Of a stretch of 64,000 bases of DNA, positions 12,443 to 23,559 are shown piece after piece. Source of the DNA: Delphinapterus leucas (Eukaryota; Chordata; Mammalia; Artiodactyla; Monodontidae). The position numbers were made by a program, and so were the translations under genes. The stretch covers positions 43,541,633 through 43,605,632 of the forward strand of contig NW_022098036.1 in the NCBI RefSeq assembly GCF_002288925.2, read 5' to 3'. The notes beneath the pieces are model-generated. The model had not been told where the DNA came from. It saw nothing but the letters and a program-made list of their open reading frames with translations, and did no database searches. Numbering within the stretch: the first letter of the stretch is position 1; every line of letters begins with the position of its first letter.

Positions 12443-15400
12443 TCATGTCCTGGCTATTGTAAACAGAGCTGCAATGAAGATTGTGGTACATGACTCTTTT
12501 TGAATTACGGTTTTCTCAGGGTATATGCTCAGTAGTGGGATTGCTGGGTCGGATGGTAGTTCTATTTTTAGTTTTTTAAGGAACCTCCATACTGTTCTCC
12601 ATAGTGGCTGTATCAATTTACATTCCCACCAACAGTGCAAGAGGATACCCTTTTCTCCACATCCTCTCCAGCATTTATTGTTTGTAGATTTTTTGATGAT
12701 GACCATTCTGACTGGTGTGAGGTGATACCTAATTGTAGTTTTGATTTGCATTTCTCTAATGATTAGTGATGTTGAGCATCCTTTCATGTGTTTGTTGTCA
12801 ATCTGTATATCATCTTTTGAGAAATATCTATTTAGGTCTTCTGACCATTTTAGGATTGGGTTGTTTGCTTTTTTGATATTGAGCTGCATGAGCTGCTTGT
12901 AAATTTTGGAGATTAATTCTTTGTCACTTGCTTCATTTGCAAATATTTTCTCCCATTCTGAGGGTTGCCTTATCATCTTGTTTATGGTTTCCTTTGCTGT
13001 GCAAAAGCTTTGAAGTTTCATTAGGTCCCATTTGTTAATTTTTGTTTTTATTTCCATTTTTCTAGGAGGTGGGTCAAAAAGGATCTTGCTGTGATTTATG
13101 TCATAGAGTGTTCTGTCTATATTTTCCTCTAAGAGTTTTATAGTGCCTGGCCTTACATTTAGGTTTTTATCTATCTTGAGTTTATTTTTGTGTATGGTAT
13201 TAGGGAGTGTTCTAATCTCATTCTTTCACATGTAGTTGTCCAGTTTTCCAAGCACCACTTATTGAAGAGGCTGTCTTTTCTCCTCTGTCTATTCTCCATT
13301 GTATATTCTTGCCTCCTTTATTAAAAATAAGGTCACCATATGTGCGTGGATTTATCTCTGGGCTTTCTGTCCTGTTCCACTGATCTATATTTCTGTTTTT
13401 GTGCCAGTACCATACTGTATTGAATACTGTAGCCTTGTAGTATAGTCTGAAGTCAGAGAGCCTGATTCCACCAGCTCCATTTTTCTTTCTCAAGAATGCT
13501 TTGGCTATTCAGGGTCTTTTGTGTTTCCATACAAATTGTGAATTTTTTGGTTCTAGTTCTGTGAAAACTGCAATTGGTAGTTTGATAGGGATTGCACTGA
13601 ATCTGTAGATTGCTTTGGGTAGTAGTGTCATTTTCACAATGTCGATTCTTCCAATCCAAGAACGTGGTATATCTCTCCATCTGTTTGTATCATCTTTAAT
13701 TTCTTTCATCAGTGTCTTATAGTTTTCTGCATACAGGTTTTTTGTCTCCTTAGGTAGGTTTATTCCCAGGTATTTTATTATTTTTGTTGCAGTGGTAAAT
13801 GGGAGTGTTTCCTTAATTTCTCTTTCAGATTTTTCATCATTGGTTATAGGAATGCAAGAGATTTCTGTGCATTAATTTTGTATCCTGCTACTTTACCAAA
13901 TTCATTGATTAGTTTTAGTAGTTTTCTGGTAGCATCTTTAGAATTCTCTATATATAATATCATGTCATCTTCAAACAGTGACAGCTTTATTTCTTCTTTT
14001 CTGATTTGGAGTCCCTTTATTTCTTTTTCTTCTCTGATTGCTGTGGCTAGGACTTCCAAAACTGTGTTAAATAATAGTGGTGAGAGTGGACAACCTTGTC
14101 TTGTTCCTGATCTTAGTGGAAATGGTTTCACTTTTTAACCTTTGAGAATGATGTTGGCTGTGGGTTTGTCATATATGGCCTTTATTATGTTGAGGTAAGT
14201 TCCCTCTATGCCTATTTTCTGGAGGGTTTTTATCATAAATGGGTGTTGAATTTTGTCGAAAGCTTTTTCTGCATCTATTGAGATGATCATATTGTTTTTA
14301 TCCTTCAGTTTGTTAATATGGTGTATCACAATGATTGATTTGTGTATATTGAAGAATCCTTGCATTCCTGGAATAAACACCACTTGATCACGGTGTATAA
14401 TCCTTTTAATGTGCTGTTGGATTCTGTTTGCTAGTATTTTGTTGAGGACTTTTGCATCTATGTTCATCACTGATATTGGCCTGTAGTTTTCTTTCTTTGT
14501 GACATCTTTGTCTGGTTTTGGTATCAGGGTGATGGTGGCCTCATAGAGTGAGTTTGGGAGTGTTCCTCCCTCTGTTATATTTTGGAAGAGTTTGAGAAAG
14601 ATAGGTGTTAGCTCTTCTCTAAATGTTTGGTAGAATTCACCTGTGAAGCCATCTGGTCCTGGGCTTTTGTTTGTTGGAAGATGTTTAATCACTGTCTCAA
14701 TTTCAGTGCTTGTGATTGGTCTGTTTATATTTTCTTTTTATTCCTGGTTCAGTGTTGGAAGGTTGTGCTTTTCTAAGAATGTGTTCATTTCTTCCAGGTT
14801 GTCCATTTTATTGGCATATAGTTGCTTGTAGTAATCTCTCATGATCCTTTGTATTTCTGCAGTTTCAGTTGTTACCTCCCCTTTTTCTTTTCTAATTCTA
14901 TTGATTTGAGTCTTCTCCCTTTTTTTCTTGATGAGTCTGGCTAATGGTTTATCAATTTTGTTTATCTTCTCAAAGAACCACCTTTTAGTTTTATTGATCT
15001 TTGCTATTGTTTCCTTCTTTTCTTTTTCATTTATATCTGATCTGATCTTTATGATTTCTTTCCTTCTGCTAACTTTGGGGTTTTTTTTTTCTTCTTTCTC
15101 TAATTGCTTTAGGTGTAAGGTTAGGTTGTGTATTTGAGATGTTTCTTTTTTCTTGAGGTAGGATTGTACTGCTATAAACTTCCCTCTTAGAACTGTTTTT
15201 GCTGCATCCCATAGGTTTTGGGTCGTCATGTTTTTGTTGCCATTTATTTCTAGGTATAATTTGATTTCCTCTTTGATTTCTTCAGTGATCTTTTGGTTAT
15301 TTAGTAGTGTAATTTTTAGCCTCCATGTGTTTGCATGTTTTACAGATTTTTTCCTGTAATTGATATCTAGTCTCATAGCTTTGTGGTTGGAAAAGATACT

Positions 15401-16060
15401 TGATAAGATTTAAATTTTCTTGAATTTACCAAGGCTCGATTTATGACCTAAGATATGATCTATCCTGGAGAATGTTCCATGAGCACTTGAGAAGAAAGTT
15501 TATTCTGTTGTTTTTGGATGGAATGTCCTATAAATATCAATTAAGTCCATCTTGCTTAATGTGTCATTTAAAGCTTGTGTTTCCTTATTTTTTTTTTTTG
15601 GATGATATGTCCATTGGTGACAGTGGCATGTTAAAGTCCCCTACTATGATTCTGTTACTGTCGATTTCCCCTTTTATGGCTGTTAGTATTTGCCTTATGT
15701 ATTGAGGTGTTCCTATGTTGGATGCATAAATATTTACAATTGTTATATCTTCTTCTTGGATTGATCCCTAGATCATTATGTAGTGTCCTTCTTTGTCTCT
15801 TGTAACAGTCTTTATTTTAAAGTCTATTTTGTCTGATATGAGAATTGCTACTCCAGCTTTCTTTTGATTTCCATTTGCATGGAATATCTTTTTCCATCCC
15901 CTCACTTTCAGTTTGTATGTGTCCATAGGTCTGACTTAGGTCTCTTGTAGACAGCAATATATATGGATTTTATTTTTGTATCCATTCAGCCAGTCTATGT
16001 CTTTTGGTTGGAGCATTTAATCCATTTACATTTAAGGTAATTATCCATATGTATGTTCTT
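12443..16060 (-). pseudogene. L1 ORF2 (endonuclease-reverse transcriptase), lightly broken
   Basis: On the minus strand the endonuclease starts near 16045 ('LNVNGLNAPTKRH') but is the most damaged part, with a T-rich interruption near 15588-15600. From 15376 the frame is well kept. The segments 15376-14738, 14692-14135 and 14131-13844 share one frame and are parted only by single in-frame stops at 14738-14740 and 14135-14137. They hold the reverse transcriptase, including '[15 protein letters not shown]', '[14 protein letters not shown]' and 'LFEDDMILY', in which the usual FADD reads FEDD, a change in the catalytic block. A frame change follows; 13709-13218 carries the thumb/'WKHKRP' region, and after another shift 13057-12443 carries the Cys-rich C-terminal domain ('[19 protein letters not shown]'). 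Confidence 0.88.
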
Positions 16061-16126
16061 ATTACCGTTTTCTTAATTGTTTTTGGTTTGTTAATTTAGG
16101 TCTTTTCCTTCTCTTGTGTTTCCTGC

Positions 16127-17012
16127 CTAGAGAAGTTCCTTTAACCTTTGTTTTAAAGCTGATTTTGTGGTGCTGAATTCTCTTAGCTTTTGCTTATCTG
16201 TAAAGTTTTTAATTTCTCCGTCGAATCTGAGTGAGATCCTTGCTGGGTAGAGTAATCTTGGTTGTAGGTTTTTCCCTTTCATCTCCTTAAACATGTCTTG
16301 CCATTCCCTTCTGGCTTGCAGAGTTTCGGCTGAAAGATCATCTGTTAACCTTATGGGGATTCCCTTGTATGTTATTTGCTGTTTCTCCCTTGCTGCTTTT
16401 AATATTTTTTCTTTGTATTTAATTTTTGATAGTTTGATTATTATGTGCCTTGGCATGTTTCTCCTTGGATTTATCCTGTATGGAACTCTCTGTGTTTCTT
16501 GGACTTGATTAACTCTTTCCTTTCCCATATTAGAGAAGTTTTCAACTAAAATCTCTTCAAGTGTTTCCTCAGTCCCTTTCTTTTTCTCTTCTTCTTCTGA
16601 GACCCCTATAATTCGAAAGTTGGTGCGTTTCATGTTGTCCCAGAGGTCTATGAGACTGTCCTCAATTCTTTTCATTCTTTTTTCTGCCCTGCCATAGTTA
16701 TTTCCACTATTTTATCTTCCAGGTCACTTGTCTGTTCGTCTGCCTCAGTTATTCTGCTATTGATTCCTTCTAGAGAATTTTTAATTTCATTTACTGTGTT
16801 GTTCATCACTGTTATTTGCTCTTTAGTTCTTCTAGGTCCTTGTTAAATGTTTCTTGCATTTTTTCCATTCTATTTCCAAGATTTTGGCTCATCTTTACTA
16901 TCATTACTCTGAATTCTTTTTCCGGTAGACTGCCTATTTCCTCTTCATTTGTTAGGTCTGGTGGGTTTTTATCTTGCTCCTTCACCTGCTGTGTGTTTCT
17001 CTGTATTCTCAT
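16127..17012 (-). pseudogene. L1 ORF1 (RNA-binding protein), broken near the coiled coil
   Basis: Two minus-strand open segments make up ORF1. The first (17012-16812, 66 codons) has the N-terminus and start of the coiled coil (MRIQRNTQQVKEQDK.., ..MQETFNKDLEELKSK). The second (16675-16127, 182 codons) has the RRM-like domain (LIDLWDNMKRTNFRIIGV) and the C-terminal domain (PRHIIIKLSK, LSAETLQARREWQDMFK, YPARISLRFDGEIKNF) to a natural stop. About 136 bases between them are out of frame, so the protein cannot be made intact. Together the lengths fit a normal mammalian ORF1 protein of about 300-340 residues. Confidence 0.85.
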
Positions 17013-17019
17013 TTTGCTT

Positions 17020-19026
17020 AACTTACTGTGTTTGGGGTCTCCTTTTGCAGGCTGCAGGTTTGTAGTTCCCGTTGTTTTTGGTGTCTGCCCCCAGTGGCTA
17101 AGGTTGGTTCAGTGGGTTGTGTAGGCTTCCTGGTGGAGGGGACTGGTTCCTGTGTTCTGGAGGATGAGGCTGGATCGTGTCTTTCTAATGGGCAGGACCA
17201 CGTCTGGTGGTGTGTTTTGGGGTGTCTGTGACCTTATTATGATTTTATGCAGCCTCTCTGCTAGTGGGTGGGGATGTGCTCCTGTCTTGATAGTTGTTTG
17301 GCATAGGGTGTCCAGCACCGTAGCTTGCTGGTCGTTGAGTGGAGCTGGGTCTTAGCGTTGAGATGGAGATGTCTGGGAGAGCTTCTGCCGCTTGATACTA
17401 CGTGGAGCCGGGAGGTCTCTCGTTGACCAATGTCCCAAACTTGGCTCTCCCACCTCAGAGGCACATGCCTGACACTGGGCTGGAGCATCAAGACCCTGTC
17501 AGCCACGCGGCTCAGAAGAAGAGGGAGAAATAAAGAAAGCAAGAAAAAAAAAGTTATTAAAATAAAAAAATTTTAAATTATTAAAAATTAATTTAAAAAA
17601 TTTTAAAATAAAAGAAAGAAGAGAGCGACCAAACCAAAAAACAAATCCAACAATGATAACAAGTGCTGAAAACTATACTTAAAAAAAAAAAACCTCCCCC
17701 CCCAAAACAAAAGGACAGACAGAACCCTAGGAGAATGGTAAAAGCAAAGCTATACAGACAAAATCACACAAAGAAGCATACAGATACACACTCACAAAAA
17801 GAGAAAAAGGAAAAATATATATATATTGTTGTTCCCGAAGTCCACCTCCTCAATTTGGGATGATTCTTTGTCTATTCATGTATTCCACAGATGCAGGGTA
17901 CATCAAGTTGATTGTGGAGCTTTATGGAGCTTTAATCCGCTGCTTCTGAGGCTGCCGGGAGAGATTTCCCTTTCTCTTCTTTGTTCTCACAGCTCCCAGG
18001 GGCTCAGCTTTGGATTTGGCCCCACCTCTGCGTGTAGGTCGCCTGAGGGCGTCTGTTCTTCGCTCAGACAGGACAGGGTTAAAGGAGCAGCTGATTCGGG
18101 GGCTCTGGCTCACTCAGGCCGGGGGGGGGGGGGGAGGGAGGGGCATGGAGTGCGGGGGCGGGCCTGCGGCAGAGGCCGGCGTGACGTTGCACCAGCCTGA
18201 GGCGCGCCGTGCGTTCTCCCGGGGTAGTTGTCCCTGGATCCCGGGACCCTGGCAGTGGCTGGCTGCACAGGCTCCCCGGAAGGGGGGTGTGGATAGTGAC
18301 CTGTGCTCGCACACAGGCTTCTTGGTGGCGGCAGCAGCAGCCTTAGCGTCCCATGCCCGTCTCTGGGATCCACACTGATAGCCGCGGCTCGCGCCCGTCT
18401 CTGGAGCTCGTTTAGGCAGTGTTCTGAATCCCCCTCCTCGCGCACCCTGAAACAATGGTCTCTTGCCTCTTAGGCAAGTCCAGACCTTTTCCCGGACTCC
18501 CTCCCGGCTAGCTGTGGCGCTCTAGCCCCCTTCAGGCTATGTTCACGCCGCCAACCGCAGTCCTCTCCTTGGGATCTGACCTCTGAAGCCGCAGCCTAGC
18601 TCCCAGCCCCCGCCCGCCCCGGCGGGTGAGCAGACAAGCCTGTCGGGCTGGTGAGTGCTGGTCGGCCCTGATACTCTGTGCGGCAATCTCTCCTCTTTGC
18701 CCTCCACACCGCTATTGCTGCGCTCTCCTCCGTGGCTCCGAAGTTTCCCCCCTCCACCCGTGTCTCCGCCCGTGAAGGGGCTTCCTACTGTGTGGAAACC
18801 TTTCCTCCTTCACAGCTCCCTCCCAGAGGTGCAGGTCCCATCCCTTTTCTTTTGCCCTACCCAGGTACGTGGGGGAGTTTCTTGCCTTTTGGGAAGTCTG
18901 AGGTCTTCTGCCAGCATTCAGTAGGTGTTCTGTAGGAGTTGTTCCACATGTAGATGTATTTCTGATGTATTTGTGGGGAGGAATGCGATCTCCACGTCTC
19001 ACTCCTCCGCCATCTTGAAGGTCTCC
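17020..19026 (-). promoter_or_regulatory. CpG-rich 5' UTR / internal promoter region of the minus L1
   Basis: Sequence between the L1 start and ORF1. The distal part (about 17900-18850) is GC- and CpG-rich and is expected, from knowledge of L1 biology, to hold the internal RNA polymerase II promoter. An A-rich block lies at about 17520-17830. The plus strand carries a 14-G homopolymer at 18121-18134, followed by further G runs. Overlapping open frames here on both strands are composition artefacts. This is not a CpG island of a host gene. Confidence 0.75.
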
Positions 19027-19038
19027 TATATTTTACAT

Positions 19039-19690
19039 ATTTAATGCATTTTATAGAATGATATGATGTAATGCTCTAGGTCCGCAAGAATTTATTTCCT
19101 TTCAAAGGGATCTGTGTACACCCAAGGTTACTCAGGTCAGACACTGAACCAGACAGCTCTTCCAGGTCTTAAATTTTCTAATAAGAAACTAATGATTTCA
19201 GGGTGCAGGTGGGAGGGAGGGGAGCCATGGGGTGACCTCAGTTCATTATAAGACTTTTCATTATAATTATTATACAATTTTCTCTCTGCTTTTCCATAAG
19301 AATTAAGAAAAGACAGCAGAAATATTCCAGATGATCAAGCATGGAATGCTATTATGCAAATTCAAAACTATAAAGGGAAGCATCTCACACTTGGCATGAT
19401 TATATCTCATTACTCAGAAATCAGTAAACAGGGAAAGAGGTAGAAGTTACCACATAGTCAAATAAGGACTGTCTTACCTGTGGAGGATTCATCACAAAAC
19501 TGCTTTTAGTATTTGTAAACTACAAAGTCCATACACTGGAGTATATTAACCCAATGGCTTTATTGCAGGAAACGAGCTGAAAAGTGTCTCTAAGTAACAG
19601 ATACCAGCTCCTGTTTTCTCCAAGCCAAAACAATGACAAAGGCATTTCTTTTCAAATTCCCAGGGAGGGTGGGAAGGAGATGATTTTTCT
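19039..19690. other. No recognised feature
   Basis: Unclassified AT-rich sequence directly downstream of the L1 5' end. Any antisense transcript from the L1 promoter would run into it. Confidence 0.5.
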
Positions 19691-19700
19691 TACTGTGTAG

Positions 19701-19908
19701 GTTTGTTTTTGTTTTTGCAGTACATGGGCCTCCCACTGTTGTGGCCTCTCCCGTTGCGGAGCACAGCCTCCGGATGCGCAGGCTCAGCGGCCATGGCTCA
19801 TGGGCCCAGCTGCTTCGCGGCATGTGGGATCTTCCCAGACCGGGCACAAACCCGTGTCCCCTGAATCGGCAGGCAGACTCTCAACCACTGCGCCACCAGG
19901 GAAGCCCC
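19701..19908 (-). mobile_element. CHR-type SINE (short form)
   Basis: Minus-strand copy: T-rich left end, 'GCAGTACATGGGCC' and a right end 'CCACCAGGGAAGCCCC'. Imperfect target duplication TACTGTGTAG (19691-19700) and TACCGTGTAG (19909-19918). Confidence 0.93.
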
Positions 19909-19918
19909 TACCGTGTAG

Positions 19919-20509
19919 TATTTACTCTTAGGTCGGCATACTCTTTGCCTCTGTCAATGAGCATCACATCCTCCTTTCATTTAAATTCCCTGCTTTGGTG
20001 ATCCTGTGATTTCAAACAGAGGAGACAGAAGTGACAGTAATAGTGTGGCAGCGTCTCCACTCTGTAACCTGTATGCTAAGTTAAAACCTTGTTGATTCAA
20101 GTAAAAACAGGTTTCCAAATTGTGGAGTCAGACACAGAATGTCATAGGTGTGTGGTTAGACAAGTTGGGCCATGCTAGGGAAACACCACCATGAAGGGCA
20201 GGCTGCCTTGGACTAGCCCCAGAGTGGCCTGCTGGTGACACTATATCTCACATGCTTTCTCCCTCCTTTTAGTTATAGCATGAATGGATCTTCTCAAATA
20301 AGTGAAATATTATGGACTAGAGGAGAGCATCCAACCCCAAACAGCAAATACACAGCATGACCACAGATGCTTGGTGGGCGAGCTTGGCCCTATACCCACC
20401 ATAGTGACTCACGACAGCAATCTGTGTCTCTTTCTCAAACATATAAACTCAAGGTTGACGTTGAGAGTCAGTTGCGACAGATGTAATGGGAAGACAGTAA
20501 TGACAGCTT
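19919..20509. other. No recognised feature
   Basis: Unclassified sequence. The only open frames lack splice context or recognisable protein similarity. Confidence 0.5.
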
Positions 20510-20705
20510 TATTCTTTGAGCAGTTACTGGGTCCCAGGAAATCCTGTAACAGGTTACACCTGTTATCTCATTTAATCCTACAACAAGATAGATACAATTA
20601 GTATTCTCATATTTCAGACAAGAAAACTGAGGCCCAGAGAGGTTAGGTAAAGTGCCCAAGGTCATACAGAGAATAAGCCAGAATTCTAACTCAAGCAGCC
20701 TTATT
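20510..20705 (+). repeat. MIR SINE
   Basis: Well-preserved MIR core: 'TTATCTCATTTAATCCTACAAC', 'AAGAAAACTGAGGCCCAGAGAGGTTAGGTAAAGTGCCCAAGGTCA', 'GCCAGAATTCTAACTC'. The second phrase is the diagnostic conserved part of the family. Confidence 0.8.
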
Positions 20706-21084
20706 CCAGGACTTCAGCTAAGCCACTCCGCTGTAAACAGAGACAGAATTGTTGAGTCATGAGAGGATTAAGGCACTAGAGGAACAAACCAGGAAGAAAC
20801 TCCTGCAGCTGGGCAAGCGATGAGTCAGCCTGGCCTGCCGTTCCTGATCTTGAATCACACTCCACGCTCCCAGACCACATCCCAGTTCCTGGATGCCTTG
20901 CTGTGCCACGGAGGTTGGTCACACATATCCTGATTGCACAACTTTTCCTGGGTCCCCATGAAACCTGATTTCTTATTCCCACAAATATTCTTGTAGTAAG
21001 CCTTCTCCGTTGCTGTGGATAAGCTGGGGAAATCCACTTTCTTGTTTCTCAAAAGCCGAACACTGAGGCAAACTGGAAACTATT
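20706..21084. other. No recognised feature
   Basis: Sequence between the MIR and the MER5-type cluster. I recognise nothing in it. Confidence 0.5.
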
Positions 21085-21090
21085 ATCTAG

Positions 21091-21276
21091 CAGTGGTTCT
21101 CAAACTTTAGATACATCAGAATCACCTGCAGGCCGTGTTAAGCTGGATTACTGGGCTCCACCCCCTGAGCTACTGATTCACTAGGCCTGGGTTGGGGCCC
21201 AAGAATTTGCATTTCTAACAAGTTCTCTGGTGATATTGATGCTGCAGATCCAAGGACCACACTTTGAGAACTGCTG
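21091..21276 (+). mobile_element. MER5-type hAT (Charlie) non-autonomous DNA transposon, copy 1
   Basis: Starts 'CAGTGGTTCTCAAACTTTAG' and ends 'ACACTTTGAGAACTGCTG', inverted termini typical of the MER5 group. The middle contains 'GAATCACCTG' and 'CATTTCTAACAAGTTC'. The flanks share ATCTAG (21085-21090 and 21277-21282), part of a probable 8-bp hAT target duplication. Confidence 0.75.
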
Positions 21277-21282
21277 ATCTAG

Positions 21283-21471
21283 AGCCTTGCTCCCTAACGT
21301 GTGGAGAGCAGCGGCAGCAGCCTTACCTGGGAACTTGTTAGAAATGAGACCCTCAGCACCCACACAGGCCTATTGAATCAGAATCTGCATTTTAACAAGG
21401 CCCCATTTTAACAAGCACATTTTAACAAGGTGCTTTCTGTGCGCATAAGAATTTGGAGAATCACTGCTAGA
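21283..21471 (-). mobile_element. MER5-type hAT element, copy 2, inverted relative to copy 1
   Basis: Contains 'GAACTTGTTAGAAATG', the exact reverse complement of a segment of copy 1, and 'TTGAATCAGAATCTGCATTTTAACAAGG', and ends 'GAGAATCACTGCTAG'. An internal 'CATTTTAACAAG' phrase occurs three times in tandem-like fashion (about 21388-21432), so this copy has a local duplication. Confidence 0.6.
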
Positions 21472-21474
21472 GCA

Positions 21475-21691
21475 GAGGTTCCCAACTGGCTGCACACTGG
21501 AAATACCAAGAAGCTTTAAAAACAACACTGATGCCTGGTCCACATACAGAGATGCTGATTTTGGTGCCTGGCCCCTCCCCCAGACATGTTAATTTAGCAG
21601 GTTGAGTGTGTGTCTGTTGCGGGGATGTTTTAAATCTCCTGTGATTCTGATGTGCGGCCAAGGTTGTGAACCACTGACACAGAGCTGTTGA
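21475..21691 (-). mobile_element. MER5A-like hAT element, copy 3
   Basis: Left end 'CAGAGGTTCCCAACTGGCTGCACACTGGAA' and right end 'GATGTGCGGCCAAGGTTGTGAACCACTG' form good inverted termini; 'AACACTGATGCCTGG' and 'CCAGACATGTTAATTTAGC' lie between. The orientation assignment is uncertain because the family is nearly palindromic. Confidence 0.7.
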
Positions 21692-22073
21692 CTTCAGCTG
21701 ACCTGCTGACATTTTCTCTTGCCCCACGCTCATTTACAAAGTGTGTTCTTCTAGAAGGAAAAAGAGCAGTCACTATAGTATTTATTAAACTGACAGAAGA
21801 GAAGAAAAAGTGGAAATGACTTTATGCCTGAAATCTCCACTTTGGCCAAGTTCAGCTTCAAGTTGTAAGTAATTGAAGAGTAAAGCGAGACCAACAAAAT
21901 AAAATCATGTTTAAATCCAGCAACTATTACTGCAGCACTGGTCTGCAGCAGACCAGTCAGATAGAAAAATACGCTCTTCCCAAATGAGCATTTGTTCTCA
22001 GAATGAAGTGCTTCACTGCAGCCCCATTTCCCTGTGAAGCACTATTCCTCCCCTACCTTTTTATGTGTTTGTT
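21692..22073. other. No recognised feature
   Basis: Unclassified sequence between the MER5-type cluster and a SINE. Confidence 0.5.
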
Positions 22074-22089
22074 TAGTTTTGTTTTTTAT

Positions 22090-22401
22090 TTTGATTATTT
22101 TATTTTTTTAATGTATTTATTTTATTTATTTATTTTTTGCTGCGTTGGGTCTTCGTTGCTGCGCACAGGCTTTCTCTAGTTGCGGCGAGTGGGGGCTACT
22201 CTTTGTTGAGGTGTACAGGCTTCTCATTGCAGTGGCTTCTCTTGTTGCAGAGCATGGGCTCTAGGTGCATGAGCTTCAGTAGTTGTGGCACATGGGCTTA
22301 GTTGTTCCACGGCATGTGGGAACTTCCCGGGCAAGGGCTTGAACCCGTGTCCCCTGTGCTGGCAGTCGGATTCTTAACCACAGTGCCACCAGGGAAGTCC
22401 C
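22090..22401 (-). mobile_element. CHR-type SINE (long form)
   Basis: Minus-strand copy with T/AT-rich left tail, 'GCTGCGTTGGGTCTTCGTTGC', and the right end 'CCACCAGGGAAGTCC'. Near-perfect target duplication TAGTTTTGTTTTTTA at 22074-22088 and 22402-22416. Confidence 0.93.
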
Positions 22402-22419
22402 TAGTTTTGTTTTTTAATA

Positions 22420-22580
22420 AGATGTGTGACTTTAGACAAGTTATCCAAATTCTCTGTACCTCAAGTTTCTCAACTGAAAATGGAGATGGATCCCTAGCTC
22501 CACAGAATGTGGAGACTGAGTTGGATTCTATACAAGGTGGCCGGCATATGCCTGACTGTACAGGGAAAGCACAGTAAATG
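22420..22580 (-). repeat. MIR SINE, reverse orientation
   Basis: Pattern 'TGTGACTTTAGACAAGTTATCCAAATTCTCTGTACCTCAAGTTTCTCA' followed by 'AAAATGGAGATGG' matches the reverse-complement MIR core. Diverged. Confidence 0.6.
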
Positions 22581-23559
22581 GTCTACCTGGGAGAATTCCT
22601 CAATTAAGAGCTTTAAAGATTAGGTAGCTAATGATCTGTAATACCCTCCTGAGCACCTGCTCATCTCATTTTAATAAGGAGAGTGTGTTCGGCCTTCTAC
22701 AGGAAGTCACAGATACTTCAGCCAGCAAGGTTGGAGGAAAGACTAGATCTGGACCAAGAAGGCTGGTCAGGAGGTGCTCAAAAGCCAACCACTGAAATCA
22801 TGAATCAGAAAGGCTTCCTGCAGCTCCAGGCACAGGATGGGCAGCAGCAGGCACCTCTCTAAATCTTGCTGTAGTCAGAGAATTCGGGATATGCGCCCAC
22901 TCAGAAAGGGTAGGGTGTAGCATTTCAAGAACTGTTTTCATCACCAGGAGAGTGAAGTAGGTTGTGAAAAGGCAAATATTTCTATAGACTCTCTTGAGAG
23001 AGAGTTTTGACACAGAAAATATAAAGGAGAAGGGGTTGGCATGAGCAGTGAAACATGCCTCCTTCAGGCTTGTTTCCTTCCAGCCTCTCCCTTATCCTCC
23101 ATCTTCTGAGCTCTGAGATGGGTGGTATTTAAGAAGGCATCTCTCCTAATAGATGTTTTGTAGCCCTCAGAGGCATTTCCAAGTTGGAGTCAATATACTT
23201 TGTATACTGAGGAGATTCTGCAGTAAACTAATTAGCAGTCTGCAACTAGTTAATTAAGAGCTACTGCAGTACCTTGGCCTCAGGCATTAAGCAACTCTAG
23301 CTGATAAGCCGGAAATTGGCAAGTAAGAGGATTGACAGTACACAAGGGGATTATGTGTCACTCACTTAGGAATATGTTTTTCCAAGCAGTAGATGAACAT
23401 AGCCTAAAGGAGGTCATATGGGTGGGATCTTCATGAGGCTCCATAATTGTCAGAAAAGCAGGGATTTCCAACTCTTGGGAAATACAGCAGTAAACAGAGT
23501 TCTCCCTTAATTTCATTCTGTTTTCCCTCTTTCTATCACCACAAGACCTAGTTTATTGA
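22581..23559. other. No gene; candidate regulatory cluster inside
   Basis: Unclassified sequence apart from the AT-rich homeodomain-type site cluster at 23218-23269, listed separately. Confidence 0.45.
23218..23269. promoter_or_regulatory. Candidate homeodomain-site cluster with inverted-repeat ends
   Basis: CTGCAGTA (23218-23225) and its exact reverse complement TACTGCAG (23262-23269) enclose the palindromic homeodomain site CTAATTAG (23228-23235) and GTTAATTAAG (23249-23258). Two different TAATTA sites within 31 bases, in otherwise non-repeat DNA, suggest a possible enhancer. Chance in AT-rich DNA is a real alternative. No conservation data are available. Confidence 0.25.

Larger units (their letters stand above)
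11847..19026 (-). mobile_element. Near full-length, comparatively young L1 LINE
   Basis: Read on the minus strand it begins at about 19026 with the L1 5' end 'CCTTCAAGATGGCGGAGG' and continues through a roughly 2-kb CpG-rich 5' UTR, ORF1, ORF2 and a 3' UTR to an A-rich tail (poly-T in plus orientation, 11847-11881). A perfect 12-bp target duplication TATATTTTACAT flanks it (11835-11846 and 19027-19038). At about 7.2 kb it is the expected full length. Only a few stops and frameshifts interrupt ORF2, so it is much younger than the plus-strand L1 beside it, though not active as written. Confidence 0.93.

Noticed and set aside
17900..18850. CpG-rich segment that could look like a gene promoter island
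   Set aside because: It lies within the 5' UTR of the minus-strand full-length L1, whose start and target duplication are clear.
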